Shown: positions 33,722-40,581 of the stretch, in pieces | How the letters are laid out: each line of letters opens with the position of its first letter | Position numbering within the stretch: the first letter of the stretch is position 1 | From: Prevotella sp. UBA3294 | GTDB lineage: Bacteria > Bacteroidota > Bacteroidia > Bacteroidales > Bacteroidaceae | NCBI GenBank assembly: GCA_002361535.1 | Contig: DETG01000061.1 | Coordinates: forward strand, 1 to 40,594 | Length of the DNA: 40,594 nucleotides | Reading direction: 5' to 3' | Program-made: the position numbers and the translations under genes | Notes under the pieces: generated by a model | Seen by the model: the letters and a program-made list of their open reading frames with translations, nothing else | Databases searched by the model: none | What the model was told of the DNA's origin: nothing

Positions 33722-35707
33722 ATGGAAGAGAAAAAGAATATTCAGCTGCCCGACAATGCGTTTCGTGAGCTGAAGGATGGAGAACAGTATGAGCCGGTGA
33801 TGTCACCACATCAGCAGTATGCTGAGGTGAACGGATGGTCGGTGACGTGGGGAATCCTGATGGCAGTGCTCTTTTCGGCTGCCGCTGCCTACTTAGGACT
33901 GAAGGTGGGGCAGGTCTTCGAGGCTGCCATTCCCATTGCGATCATCGCCGTGGGCGTGTCAACGGCAGCCCGGCGGAAACAGGCATTAGGTGAGAATGTG
34001 ATCATCCAGAGCATCGGTGCCTGCTCGGGATCGGTGGTGGCTGGTGCTATCTTCACCCTTCCTGCCATCTATATCCTTCAGGCCAAATATCCAGAGATGT
34101 CGGCATCGTTCATCAATATTTTCATGAGTTCCCTTTTAGGTGGTATCCTGGGTATCCTTTTCATGATCCCGTTCCGCAAATATTTCGTCAGCGACATGCA
34201 CGGCAAGTATCCCTTCCCCGAGGCCACGGCTACCACACAGGTACTGGTGAGTGGTGAGAAAGGGGGATCACAGGCCAAGCCGCTGCTGATTGCCGGAATC
34301 GTGGGTGGTCTCTATGATTTTTTCGTAGCTACCTTTGGCTGGTGGAACGAGAATGTTACCACCAGGATGATCGGGTGGGGCGCCGATCTCGCCGACAAGG
34401 CTAAGCTGGTGTTCAAGGTGAATACCGGAGCTGCCGTGTTAGGATTGGGCTATATCATCGGACTGAAATACGCGTTTATCATCTGCTTGGGATCACTTGC
34501 CGTATGGTGGATCATCGTGCCCGGCATGGCATTGCTGTTCTCGGGGGATGTGCTGAACATGTGGGATCCGAGCATCACCACTGCCGTGGGTGACATGACA
34601 CCCGAGCAGATCTTCAAGTCGTATGGCAAATCCATCGGCATTGGTGGCATCGCCATGGCTGGTGTCATCGGTATCGTGAAGAGCTGGGGCATCATCAAGA
34701 GTGCCGTGAGCTTAGCTACCAAGGAGATGAAGGGTGGGAGCAGTGCCAGTAAGGACATGCTCCGTACGCAGCGTGACCTCGCCTTTAAGATCATCGCCAT
34801 CGGCTCGGTGGTGACCCTCATCGTCACGTTCCTCTTCTTCTGGTTCGGTGTGATGGATAACCTGCTGTTCGCCTTAGTGGGCATCGTCCTCGTCACGGTC
34901 ATTGCTTTCCTCTTCACCACGGTAGCGGCCAATGCCATCGCCATCGTGGGCAGTAACCCCGTGAGTGGAATGACGCTGATGACGCTGATCCTCGCCTCCG
35001 TTGTGATGGTGGCCGTAGGACTGAAAGGTCCCGGCGGTATGCTGGCCGCCCTCATCATGGGTGGTGTGGTGTGCACCGCCCTCTCTGTGGCAGGATCGTT
35101 CATTACCGACTTGAAGATCGGTTATTGGTTAGGTACCACACCCCAGAAACAGGAACAGTGGAAATTCTTAGGCGTGCTGGTGAGTGCAGCCACCGTGGGT
35201 GGTGTGATGATTCTGCTGAACAAGACCTATAACTTCGCCAGTGGTGAGCTGGCTGCCCCACAGGCCAATGCCATGGCGGCAGTCATCGAACCGTTGATGA
35301 GTGGTGTGGGCGCTCCCTGGCTGTTGTATGCCATCGGTGCAGCTATCGCCTTGATCCTCACCTTCGTGAAGGTGCCTGCCCTTCCCTTCGCCTTGGGTAT
35401 GTTCATCCCCTTGGAACTCAACATCCCCTTACTGGTGGGAGGTGCCGTGAACTGGTATGTCACCACGCGCAGTAAGAATGAACAGGTGAACAAAGACCGG
35501 GGTGAGAAGGGAACGCTCATTGCCAGTGGTTTCATTGCCGGTGGTGCCCTCATGGGTGTGGTCTCTGCCCTGCTGCGTTTCGTGGGCTTCAACCCTATCA
35601 ACGAGACATGGCTGGCCAATCCCCTGTCGGAGCTCTGCTCCCTGATCGCCTATATCCTGCTGATCGTCTATTTCGTGAGGGCCACAAAGCAGCATCAGGC
35701 GTCCTAA
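33722..35707 (+). CDS. OPT family oligopeptide transporter
   Basis: A 661-residue polytopic membrane protein. The frame extends upstream to a TTG at 33698, but the ATG at 33722 (MEEKKNIQLPDNAFRELKDG) is the natural start. About fourteen to sixteen hydrophobic helices are visible. Family landmarks are AAAYLGLKVGQVFEAAIPIA near the N-terminus, HGKYPFPEATATTQVL, and SNPVSGMTLMTLI in the middle. OPT proteins are proton-coupled importers of oligopeptides or metal-chelate compounds. The substrate here is unknown. It follows yitT by 34 bases and is the last gene of the three-gene operon. Repeat-rich sequence follows it. Confidence 0.93.
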   Translation: MEEKKNIQLPDNAFRELKDGEQYEPVMSPHQQYAEVNGWSVTWGILMAVLFSAAAAYLGLKVGQVFEAAIPIAIIAVGVSTAARRKQALGENVIIQSIGACSGSVVAGAIFTLPAIYILQAKYPEMSASFINIFMSSLLGGILGILFMIPFRKYFVSDMHGKYPFPEATATTQVLVSGEKGGSQAKPLLIAGIVGGLYDFFVATFGWWNENVTTRMIGWGADLADKAKLVFKVNTGAAVLGLGYIIGLKYAFIICLGSLAVWWIIVPGMALLFSGDVLNMWDPSITTAVGDMTPEQIFKSYGKSIGIGGIAMAGVIGIVKSWGIIKSAVSLATKEMKGGSSASKDMLRTQRDLAFKIIAIGSVVTLIVTFLFFWFGVMDNLLFALVGIVLVTVIAFLFTTVAANAIAIVGSNPVSGMTLMTLILASVVMVAVGLKGPGGMLAALIMGGVVCTALSVAGSFITDLKIGYWLGTTPQKQEQWKFLGVLVSAATVGGVMILLNKTYNFASGELAAPQANAMAAVIEPLMSGVGAPWLLYAIGAAIALILTFVKVPALPFALGMFIPLELNIPLLVGGAVNWYVTTRSKNEQVNKDRGEKGTLIASGFIAGGALMGVVSALLRFVGFNPINETWLANPLSELCSLIAYILLIVYFVRATKQHQAS

Positions 35708-35770
35708 CGGAAAGTGTGACAGTCGCATGCTCGTGCCCTCGCACCCCCCCAAAACGCCGCCGCTACGACT

Positions 35771-35878
35771 CGTTCCGCTGAGGCCTACGTATCGTTCCGC
35801 CGTTGCTTACACCTTGTTCCGCCGTTACTTACGCATCGTTCCCCCGTCATCATCCAGTGTTAGGTGACGGGGGAACGA
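35771..35878. repeat. 22-bp-phased GTTCC array ending in a hairpin
   Basis: Units begin at 35771, 35793, 35815 and 35837, each 22 bases long and each starting (C/T)GTTCC. The last unit forms a hairpin with arms TCGTTCCCCCGTCA (35836-35849) and TGACGGGGGAACGA (35865-35878), 14 bp perfect, with a 15-base loop. The design equals that at 17238-17319. Confidence 0.8.
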
Positions 35879-35902
35879 GCTTTATCATTGGCATCTATAA
35901 AG

Positions 35903-35957
35903 GTACAGACCCCACCCCTTGCCCCTCCCCTTGAGGGGCGGGGAGCGCCTTGCGGCA
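35903..35957 (-). repeat. GC-rich palindromic element, inverted copy
   Basis: The reverse complement of this stretch (GCAAGGCGCTCCCC then GGGGAGGGGCAAGGGGTGG) resembles the plus-strand element at 36037-36090. It contains a CCCCTCCCC/GGGGCGGGG stem. It faces the three direct copies downstream. Confidence 0.65.
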
Positions 35958-36010
35958 TCATCCTAATCAAGCGTCTTGCGGCATTATCTTAATCAAATGA
36001 ATTAGCATTC

Positions 36011-36310
36011 TATTGAATGATCACTCTATTCTTAGTCATTCCGCATGGCGCTCCCCTCCCATGTAGGGGAGGGGTAAGGGGTGGGGTCTGTATCTTTCGG
36101 CATCCTATTAAATGAATGTGTATTCTATCTTTAGTCCGTCCGCATGGCGCTCCCCTCCTATGTAGGGGAGGGGTAGGGGTGGGGTCAGTAATCTTCAGCT
36201 TCCTATTAAGCACCCTATAAAAAGAATGTGCCCCCTATTAAATGAATGAACACCCTGTTCTTTGTCATTCCGCATGGCGCTCCCTCCCTTTGGGAGGGTT
36301 GGGGTGGGCT
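36011..36310 (+). repeat. Three tandem GC-rich palindromic units
   Basis: Units start with TATTgAATGA or TATTAAATGA at 36011, 36106 and 36236. Each leads, after about 30 bases, into (T/G)(T/C)CCGCATGGCGCTCCC and then a palindrome such as CCCCTCC-CATGTA-GGGGAGGGG, followed by GGGGTGGG. The spacings are 95 and 130 bases, the second widened by an extra partial unit near 36204. The hairpin arms suggest a mobile or REP-like element. Confidence 0.7.
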
Positions 36311-36316
36311 CCCCTT

Positions 36317-36437
36317 TGGGTGAGGGGGTGAGGGGGGTGAGGGCATTTTTGAAACTTTTATAAAAAAGTATTTTTTCTTTCTCGCGCGCGCACGGGGATT
36401 TTGTAAAATGCCCTCACCCCCCTCACCCCCTCACCCA
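36317..36437. repeat. 33-bp perfect inverted repeat with G-quadruplex motif
   Basis: Positions 36317-36349 and 36405-36437 are exact inverted copies (33 of 33), separated by a 55-base AT-rich loop that contains CTCGCGCGCGCAC. The left arm has four G-tracts separated by TGA (GGG TGA GGGGG TGA GGGGGG TGA GGG), which is a canonical quadruplex sequence. The hairpin begins 6 bases after the stop of the minus-strand 29-codon ORF. Confidence 0.85.
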
Positions 36438-36443
36438 CTTAGG

Positions 36444-36533
36444 TCAGAACGCACGGTCGTCGGTTTCTATAGCTTCATTCTTCATAAGTTCCTGAATATC
36501 ATTGCTTACGTTCTGTTTTTTTTGCTTTTTCAT
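36444..36533 (-). CDS. Possible 29-residue protein beside the large hairpin
   Basis: A 90-base frame from ATG (36533) to TGA (36444). The peptide starts MKKQKKQNVSNDIQELM and ends ETDDRAF. A basic N-terminus followed by an amphipathic, acidic C-terminus looks less random than the surrounding repeat translations. The stop lies 6 bases before the 33-bp inverted repeat. No strong ribosome-binding site or -7 box is obvious. It could be a microprotein or the 3' remnant of a larger gene from a mobile element. I do not recognise a family. Confidence 0.4.
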   Translation of the reverse strand: MKKQKKQNVSNDIQELMKNEAIETDDRAF

Positions 36534-36651
36534 TGATCATATTGTTAGTTATTTCAGATACTTCCGATGTTTAAGGAATGTTAAATACGGAGAGTGCACA
36601 TGTAAGAAAACTGTTTTTATCCGTTTGTACAATAGAAGGATCAAACAGCGT

Positions 36652-38082
36652 ATGAGAAAGTTTCTGATTGCCGCCACGAACTCGGGGTGCGGGAAGACCA
36701 CCCTCACCATCGGACTGCTCCGTGCCCTGCAGCAAAAGGGTCTGCGGGTGCAGCCGTTCAAGTGTGGGCCCGACTATATCGACACACAGTACCACAGGAT
36801 AGCGGCTGGTGTGGAGTCGGTGAACCTCGACACATGGTTCGCCTCACCTGAGCATCTCCGCAACGTCTTCCACCATTATGGTGACGAGGAGGATGTCTGT
36901 GTGGTGGAGGGCGTGATGGGTGCCTACGACGGCTACGACCACGATCATGGCAGCAGTGCCGAGATTGCCCAGATCCTTGATATCCCCATGATCCTCATCG
37001 TTAATGCTAAAAGCATGGCATATAGCGTGGCACCGGTTCTGTACGGCTTTAAACATTTCAGAGGAAATATGTTGGCCGGTGTCATCTTCAACAACGTGGG
37101 ATCGGAACGGCATGTCCGATTGCTGCGTGATGCCTGTGAGGATGTGGGTGTCAAATGCTTCGGAATGATCCCTCGTCTGTCAGACCTCACGATCCCATCA
37201 CGACACCTCGGTCTGTCCTTGGAAAACGAACAGATGATACAAACCCTGGTGGAGAAGGCGGCCAACGCTGTGAACCGATATGTGGATGTGGAGGCGATTG
37301 TTGGAGGAGAGACTTTTTTTAGAGGAGAGAGGAGAGAGGAGAGAGAAGAGAGAAATGTATTAAGTGCAAGTGAACAAGTTAAGGGGTTTGTTACAAGTGA
37401 ACAAGATACGAGAATAGGTTCAGGTGTCTTGGCGGAAGAGTATTCTCTCTTCTCTCTTCCCTCTCCTCTCTCCTCTAAAAGTCTCTCCTCCAAAACAATC
37501 TCCATCGCTTGCGACGAGGCATTCAACTTTACCTATCGCGAGAATATCGATGCACTGAGGATGTGCGGAAAGGTGACGTTCTTCTCGCCCCTTCGTGACA
37601 AGAGGATACCTGAGGAAACAGATTTCCTCTACCTGCCTGGCGGCTACCCAGAGTTCTTCCTGAAAGAGCTCACAGCCAACGCCGAGATGCGGCAGTCTGT
37701 ACACGACTATATCGAAGGGAACGGAAAGACATTGGCAGAATGCGGAGGGATGATGTACCTATGCAAGCAGATCATCGATGCCGAGGGGATAGCCCACCCC
37801 ATGTGCGGCATCCTGAAACAAGAGGCCACCCTACAGGACATGCACCTGCATCTCGGCTACAGAGAAATGATGCTGAACGGACAGACATGGCGGGGTCATG
37901 AGTTCCATTATTCGGAGGTGCGGGGGTGCGAAGGTGCAGGGGCGCGAGGACATGAGAACGCAAACGTGTGTGATGCCGCGGGGCGTCCCACAGAAACACC
38001 TTTCTATATTTACAAGAACCTTCGCGCCAGCTACCTTCACCTCTACTGGGGCAACAGAAATATCCTGTCACTATTCGAATAA
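36652..38082 (+). CDS. cbiA: Cobyrinate a,c-diamide synthase (CbiA/CobB)
   Basis: A 476-residue ATP-dependent amidase that converts cobyrinate to the a,c-diamide in cobalamin synthesis. The ATG at 36652 gives MRKFLIAATNSGCGKTTLTI with the P-loop at the N-terminus. The ATPase half contains FKCGPDYIDTQYH and VVEGVMGAYDG. The C-terminal class I glutaminase has its Cys in TLAECGGMMYLC and the tail SYLHLYWGN. Between the halves (about residues 216-283) lies a low-complexity Arg/Glu then Ser/Leu-rich segment, the translation of a palindromic element at 37296-37500. A second odd stretch (VRGCEGAGARGHEN, near residue 425) comes from GTGC/GGGGC reiterations. The frame is intact. No cobalamin riboswitch was seen upstream, and no other cob genes are present here. 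Confidence 0.9.
   Translation: MRKFLIAATNSGCGKTTLTIGLLRALQQKGLRVQPFKCGPDYIDTQYHRIAAGVESVNLDTWFASPEHLRNVFHHYGDEEDVCVVEGVMGAYDGYDHDHGSSAEIAQILDIPMILIVNAKSMAYSVAPVLYGFKHFRGNMLAGVIFNNVGSERHVRLLRDACEDVGVKCFGMIPRLSDLTIPSRHLGLSLENEQMIQTLVEKAANAVNRYVDVEAIVGGETFFRGERREEREERNVLSASEQVKGFVTSEQDTRIGSGVLAEEYSLFSLPSPLSSKSLSSKTISIACDEAFNFTYRENIDALRMCGKVTFFSPLRDKRIPEETDFLYLPGGYPEFFLKELTANAEMRQSVHDYIEGNGKTLAECGGMMYLCKQIIDAEGIAHPMCGILKQEATLQDMHLHLGYREMMLNGQTWRGHEFHYSEVRGCEGAGARGHENANVCDAAGRPTETPFYIYKNLRASYLHLYWGNRNILSLFE
37296..37500. mobile_element. MITE-like palindromic element inside the cbiA gene
   Basis: About 205 bases bounded by GATTGTT (37296-37302) and AACAATC (37494-37500). The inner arms 37303-37354 and 37443-37491 are purine-rich and pyrimidine-rich inverted copies (GGAGGAGAGACTTTT...AGAGGAGAGAGG against its complement) of 52 and 49 bases, differing by a 3-base gap and a few mismatches. 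The 88-base centre has a repeated AAGTGAACAAG. The stretch between the GGAGG and CCTCC ends is 189 bases, exactly 63 codons, and the reading frame passes through without a stop. Confidence 0.7.
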
Positions 38083-38118
38083 GGGGGGGCTATTTTTGAA
38101 CTTTCGGATGTTTGTTGG

Positions 38119-38158
38119 GATCGCCTGCGGCGAGAATTGAAAATCGCCGTAGGCGATC
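38119..38158. repeat. 15-bp inverted repeat after cbiA
   Basis: GATCGCCTGCGGCGA (38119-38133) and TCGCCGTAGGCGATC (38144-38158) pair with one mismatch around a 10-base loop. It lies 36 bases after the cbiA stop. No T-run follows, so a terminator role is doubtful and a repetitive palindrome is as likely. Confidence 0.6.
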
Positions 38159-38211
38159 AAAAAGAGAAAGCGAACACGGATGACGCGGATATGACGGATA
38201 ACAAACAAGAA

Positions 38212-38252
38212 GGGGGCCACCCCTGACCCCTCCATAAGGAGGGGAACCGGGG
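38212..38252. repeat. Partial GC-rich palindromic element
   Basis: CCCCTCC-ATAA-GGAGGGG at the core of GGGGCCACCCCTGA...AACCGGGGA, related in composition and design to the elements at 35903-36310. Confidence 0.5.
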
Positions 38253-38588
38253 ATTCTGCTGCAAAGATACTTTTTTTTCTTTGAGCTTTGAACATTGAAC
38301 TTTATGATTTGTTTTATGTAATTATAAGACCACCAAAGGAACTCACACAGATCTTTACCATCTCACAGAAATGTTTGTTCTCACGCAGAGACGCAGAGTT
38401 CACGCAGAGAATTATAATATCTCACACAGAACCGACTACTTTTTAATCTCACACAGAAAGCACGGAAATCAGAAATTTATTATTTCCCGCAGATAATGAT
38501 AATTTAGGTCCCGCTGAACCAAAGGTCGGCGCTTTAGGGGAAGCCAAATGGCGGAAATGGCAGAAATTTTTCCGTTATTCCGTTATTA

Positions 38589-38665
38589 TTCCGTTTCTTC
38601 CGTTATAGATAAAGATAATTCTCAAAGTGATTGGCGCGAGTGTTTTTATAACGGAAGAAACGGAA
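38589..38665. repeat. 18-bp perfect inverted repeat
   Basis: TTCCGTTTCTTCCGTTAT (38589-38606) and ATAACGGAAGAAACGGAA (38648-38665) are exact inverted copies with a 41-base spacer. Further CCGTTATT copies lie just upstream (38565-38590). Confidence 0.75.
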
Positions 38666-38888
38666 ATTATCGGAACCGACGAACGAGCGAGAACAGAGTT
38701 ATACTTGTATAGTCTTTGTCGAGCGAGGAGGAGGAAGACGATAGTCAAAATAAACGGAAAAGGCTATGTATTCCGTATCAAATAGTATTTCTGGGATAAT
38801 TATGATAATTTCTTTCAGAGGTAAAACGACCACGGATGATTCGGATTTAGCGCATGATAAAAGAGAATTTCTGTGTGAGTTAGACTTA

Positions 38889-39833
38889 TTACAGAAGCTT
38901 TATCCGCTTGTTCAGCAGACGGCAATAGTCGGTCTTCATCTTATCTGACAGGAATGACTGACTGATGAGTTCTTCCCACTGAGGAAGAAAACCCTTCATA
39001 CGTTCTATCATCCTGTTAGCTACAGCAGCGGGAATAGCGCTTTGGGTGAAGGCAGACATGAATGTGCTGCGGTCGAAGCCGTTTTTAGCACCGCCCACCG
39101 TAAAGCTCATCGCCATCTCTTCAGTATCCTCAGGGTCAGCCAGCAACACAGCCAGCAGGTCGTAAGCAGGAGATAGAGCATACTCACCGTTGCCTGTATC
39201 TATCAGCGAAAAGTTCTTGCAATGCATGTCGGAATTTCCTGTTATCCAGGAAAACAAAACTACTTCCCAGTAGCGCTGAACATCCAACATAGGAGCCGAA
39301 GAAAACCTCTTTACCGTTTCTGCTAACTGCTGGTAAGTACCGTAGTACTTATGCTCGGTGAGACGATTGCTGAGCTGACACATATCCAGCATGGATATCT
39401 TTTCGCCTTTCCGTCCACGGTCCATCCTGATGGTAAGATAGCCCAGTTCACCATCGGCGAGGCGGATAAGCGTATGTCGGGCGGTACGGATATGAGCTGC
39501 CTCTGCCATCTTCATCGTGAGGTCTTCCAACTGGGGCAGACAGGGATACTTGGCGCTTTGTGGTTTGAAGATGTACTTGCCCCACAGACCAACGATAGTA
39601 AACTTGTCAGGCTCGTTCTTGCCACCATGGTCCACATCAAGCGACATCTTGGCCTGTACACCTGTTACAGATGCACTGGTGCGGATGACATGCCTGGCGA
39701 GATCCGACATGTTGTCTCGCGTATAAGGAAGAACGGGCACTGTTTTGCTTCCAAAGAATTTTCGGGAGCATTCTGGGTGAAAGTCAACCTGACCTTCTTC
39801 CAATTCCTGATAACAATACAAGCACTTACTCAT
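38889..39833 (-). CDS. hipT: HipT-like kinase toxin with N-terminal zinc motif
   Basis: A 314-residue HipA-family Ser/Thr kinase lacking the usual HipA N-terminal subdomain, which is encoded separately just upstream. I chose ATG 39833 over the TTG at 39839. The N-terminus has a Cys/His cluster C4-x2-C7-x11-H19-x2-C22, likely a small zinc site. The ATP-binding Gly-rich loop is TSASVTGVQAKMSL (about 52-65), where S55 and T57 match the place of the autophosphorylated serines of E. coli HipT. The catalytic loop is GNSDMHCKNFSLI and the metal-binding Asp lies in LSPAYDLL. HipT of E. coli phosphorylates tryptophanyl-tRNA synthetase; the target here is unknown. It overlaps hipS by 8 bases. Confidence 0.87.
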   Translation of the reverse strand: MSKCLYCYQELEEGQVDFHPECSRKFFGSKTVPVLPYTRDNMSDLARHVIRTSASVTGVQAKMSLDVDHGGKNEPDKFTIVGLWGKYIFKPQSAKYPCLPQLEDLTMKMAEAAHIRTARHTLIRLADGELGYLTIRMDRGRKGEKISMLDMCQLSNRLTEHKYYGTYQQLAETVKRFSSAPMLDVQRYWEVVLFSWITGNSDMHCKNFSLIDTGNGEYALSPAYDLLAVLLADPEDTEEMAMSFTVGGAKNGFDRSTFMSAFTQSAIPAAVANRMIERMKGFLPQWEELISQSFLSDKMKTDYCRLLNKRIKLL

Positions 39834-40149
39834 AGTCAAACGGTTTTACGCTGATGTTTCCGATACAATCTTTACAGCAAGCCATCAAGAGTGACATCCT
39901 GTCGCGGGGGTCAATCTTCCATGACGATGATGCGATATCCAGAAGCCATCCCTCTGGGATAAGCCCGTCGAACACCGGGAACATCATTTCTTTGTCGTAC
40001 TGCTGACTTGTCAATGGCATGGTAGGACTTACCGCGACTGCATCCTTACTGGTTAGATATGACTTGTCGTAGGCGAAATGGAATCCTTCCTCATCTTCTG
40101 TGAGCATGCCACAGTAGATGTCATTGATATAAATACCAGCTTGTTTCAT
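39826..40149 (-). CDS. hipS: HipS-like antitoxin (HipA N-terminal subdomain)
   Basis: A 107-residue protein that equals the N-terminal subdomain 1 of HipA (MKQAGIYINDIYCGMLTEDEEGFHFAYDKSYL, PLTSQQYDKEMMFPVFDGLIPEGWLLDI), here as its own gene. In the E. coli HipBST system the matching protein HipS is the antitoxin that neutralises HipT. Its ATG overlaps the hipB stop as ATGA, and its end overlaps the hipT start by 8 bases, so the three are translationally coupled. Order and sizes match hipBST. Confidence 0.85.
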   Translation of the reverse strand: MKQAGIYINDIYCGMLTEDEEGFHFAYDKSYLTSKDAVAVSPTMPLTSQQYDKEMMFPVFDGLIPEGWLLDIASSSWKIDPRDRMSLLMACCKDCIGNISVKPFDYE

Positions 40150-40346
40150 ACGCTATCAGTTTTTACAGGTCCGAGACATTCTCCAAACAGGGCTAGCACG
40201 TCGTTTACCTTGTCCATTCTCAAGGTCTGCTTCCCCTGCTCCAGATCTCGCACAAACCTGAGTCCCACTCCTGCCCTCTCAGCCAATTCAACCTGGGAAA
40301 GGCCATTTTTCTTCCGTTTTTGTTTTATATACTCCGATAAAGTCAT
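40146..40346 (-). CDS. hipB: HipB-like HTH repressor
   Basis: A 66-residue Xre/Cro-type HTH protein (LSEYIKQKRKKNGLSQVELAERAGVGLRFVRDLEQGK). This is the DNA-binding part of the toxin-antitoxin system and would repress its own operon. It starts at ATG 40346, the first gene after the promoter and operator array, and its stop overlaps the hipS start in ATGA. It is slightly shorter than E. coli HipB and lacks an evident C-terminal extension. Confidence 0.92.
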   Translation of the reverse strand: MTLSEYIKQKRKKNGLSQVELAERAGVGLRFVRDLEQGKQTLRMDKVNDVLALFGECLGPVKTDSV

Positions 40347-40354
40347 AGCTATTA

Positions 40355-40450
40355 TACCTTAACGGGTACAAAGATAAACAAAATTTTTAATAATATACCA
40401 AAACGGGTATAAATTTGAATATCTTGCATAAAATTATACCCGAAATGATA
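40355..40450 (-). promoter_or_regulatory. Three evenly spaced HipB operators
   Basis: TACC-N6-GGTA at 40355-40368 and 40396-40409, and TACC-N6-GATA at 40437-40450. The three sites start exactly 41 bases apart. The first two extend as TATACC...GGGTA. The first lies between the -7 box and the hipB start, the second covers the expected -33 region, and the third is further upstream. Confidence 0.75.
40369..40376 (-). promoter_or_regulatory. -7 box of the hipBST operon
   Basis: Minus-strand TATCTTTG lies between operators 1 and 2. TTTG (minus strand, 40399-40402) is a possible -33 box, 22 bases away. Repressor bound at both sites would cover the promoter. Confidence 0.65.
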
Positions 40451-40551
40451 TTATTTATTAATTATTCACACACTAAGCCATGCATTTCATCATTTTTTCA
40501 GTCTTCATTTGTTTTTTTGTAGAAAAGTGATGATTATTCAAAAAGTTTTCT

Positions 40552-40559
40552 TATCTTTG
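40552..40559 (+). promoter_or_regulatory. -7 box of the gene at the right edge
   Basis: TATCTTTG followed by GC, 22 bases before an ATG at 40582. The spacing equals that at other genes in this window, such as GH95 (28 bases). Confidence 0.6.
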
Positions 40560-40581
40560 CGCCTATAAACTATTCTTAGCT

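Larger units (their letters stand above)
35708..36651. other. Repeat-dense stretch between OPT and cobyrinate synthase genes
   Basis: Nearly 950 bases filled by repeats: the 22-bp-phased array and hairpin (35771-35878), a GC-rich palindromic element in inverted orientation (35903-35957), three tandem units of a related element (36011-36310), a 33-bp perfect inverted repeat (36317-36437) and one 29-codon minus-strand ORF (36444-36533). A minus-strand frame at 36010-36213 is composed only of the repeats and is not a gene. Confidence 0.7.
38083..38888. other. Repeat-rich gene-free stretch before the hip locus
   Basis: No credible gene; a 60-codon plus-strand frame at 38766-38948 overlaps the end of hipT and has no support. 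The stretch holds a near-perfect 15-bp stem at 38119-38158, a GC-rich palindrome at about 38212-38252, CACAGA/CGCAGAG reiterations at 38340-38500 like those at the left edge, the 15-bp motif fragment at 38516-38527 and an 18-bp perfect inverted repeat at 38589-38665. Confidence 0.65.

Noticed and set aside
36010..36213. 67-codon minus-strand frame
   Set aside because: It is built entirely from two copies of the GC-rich palindromic element, so its peptide repeats itself.
36440..36651. Cobalamin riboswitch before the cbiA gene
   Set aside because: No B12-box sequence or conserved core was seen in the stretch before the start.
37303..37491. Frameshift or pseudogene in cbiA
   Set aside because: The reading frame stays open through the insertion, and motifs of both halves are intact on each side, so the gene is listed as complete.
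38766..38948. 60-codon plus-strand frame
   Set aside because: It runs into the 3' end of hipT on the other strand and has no domain or promoter.
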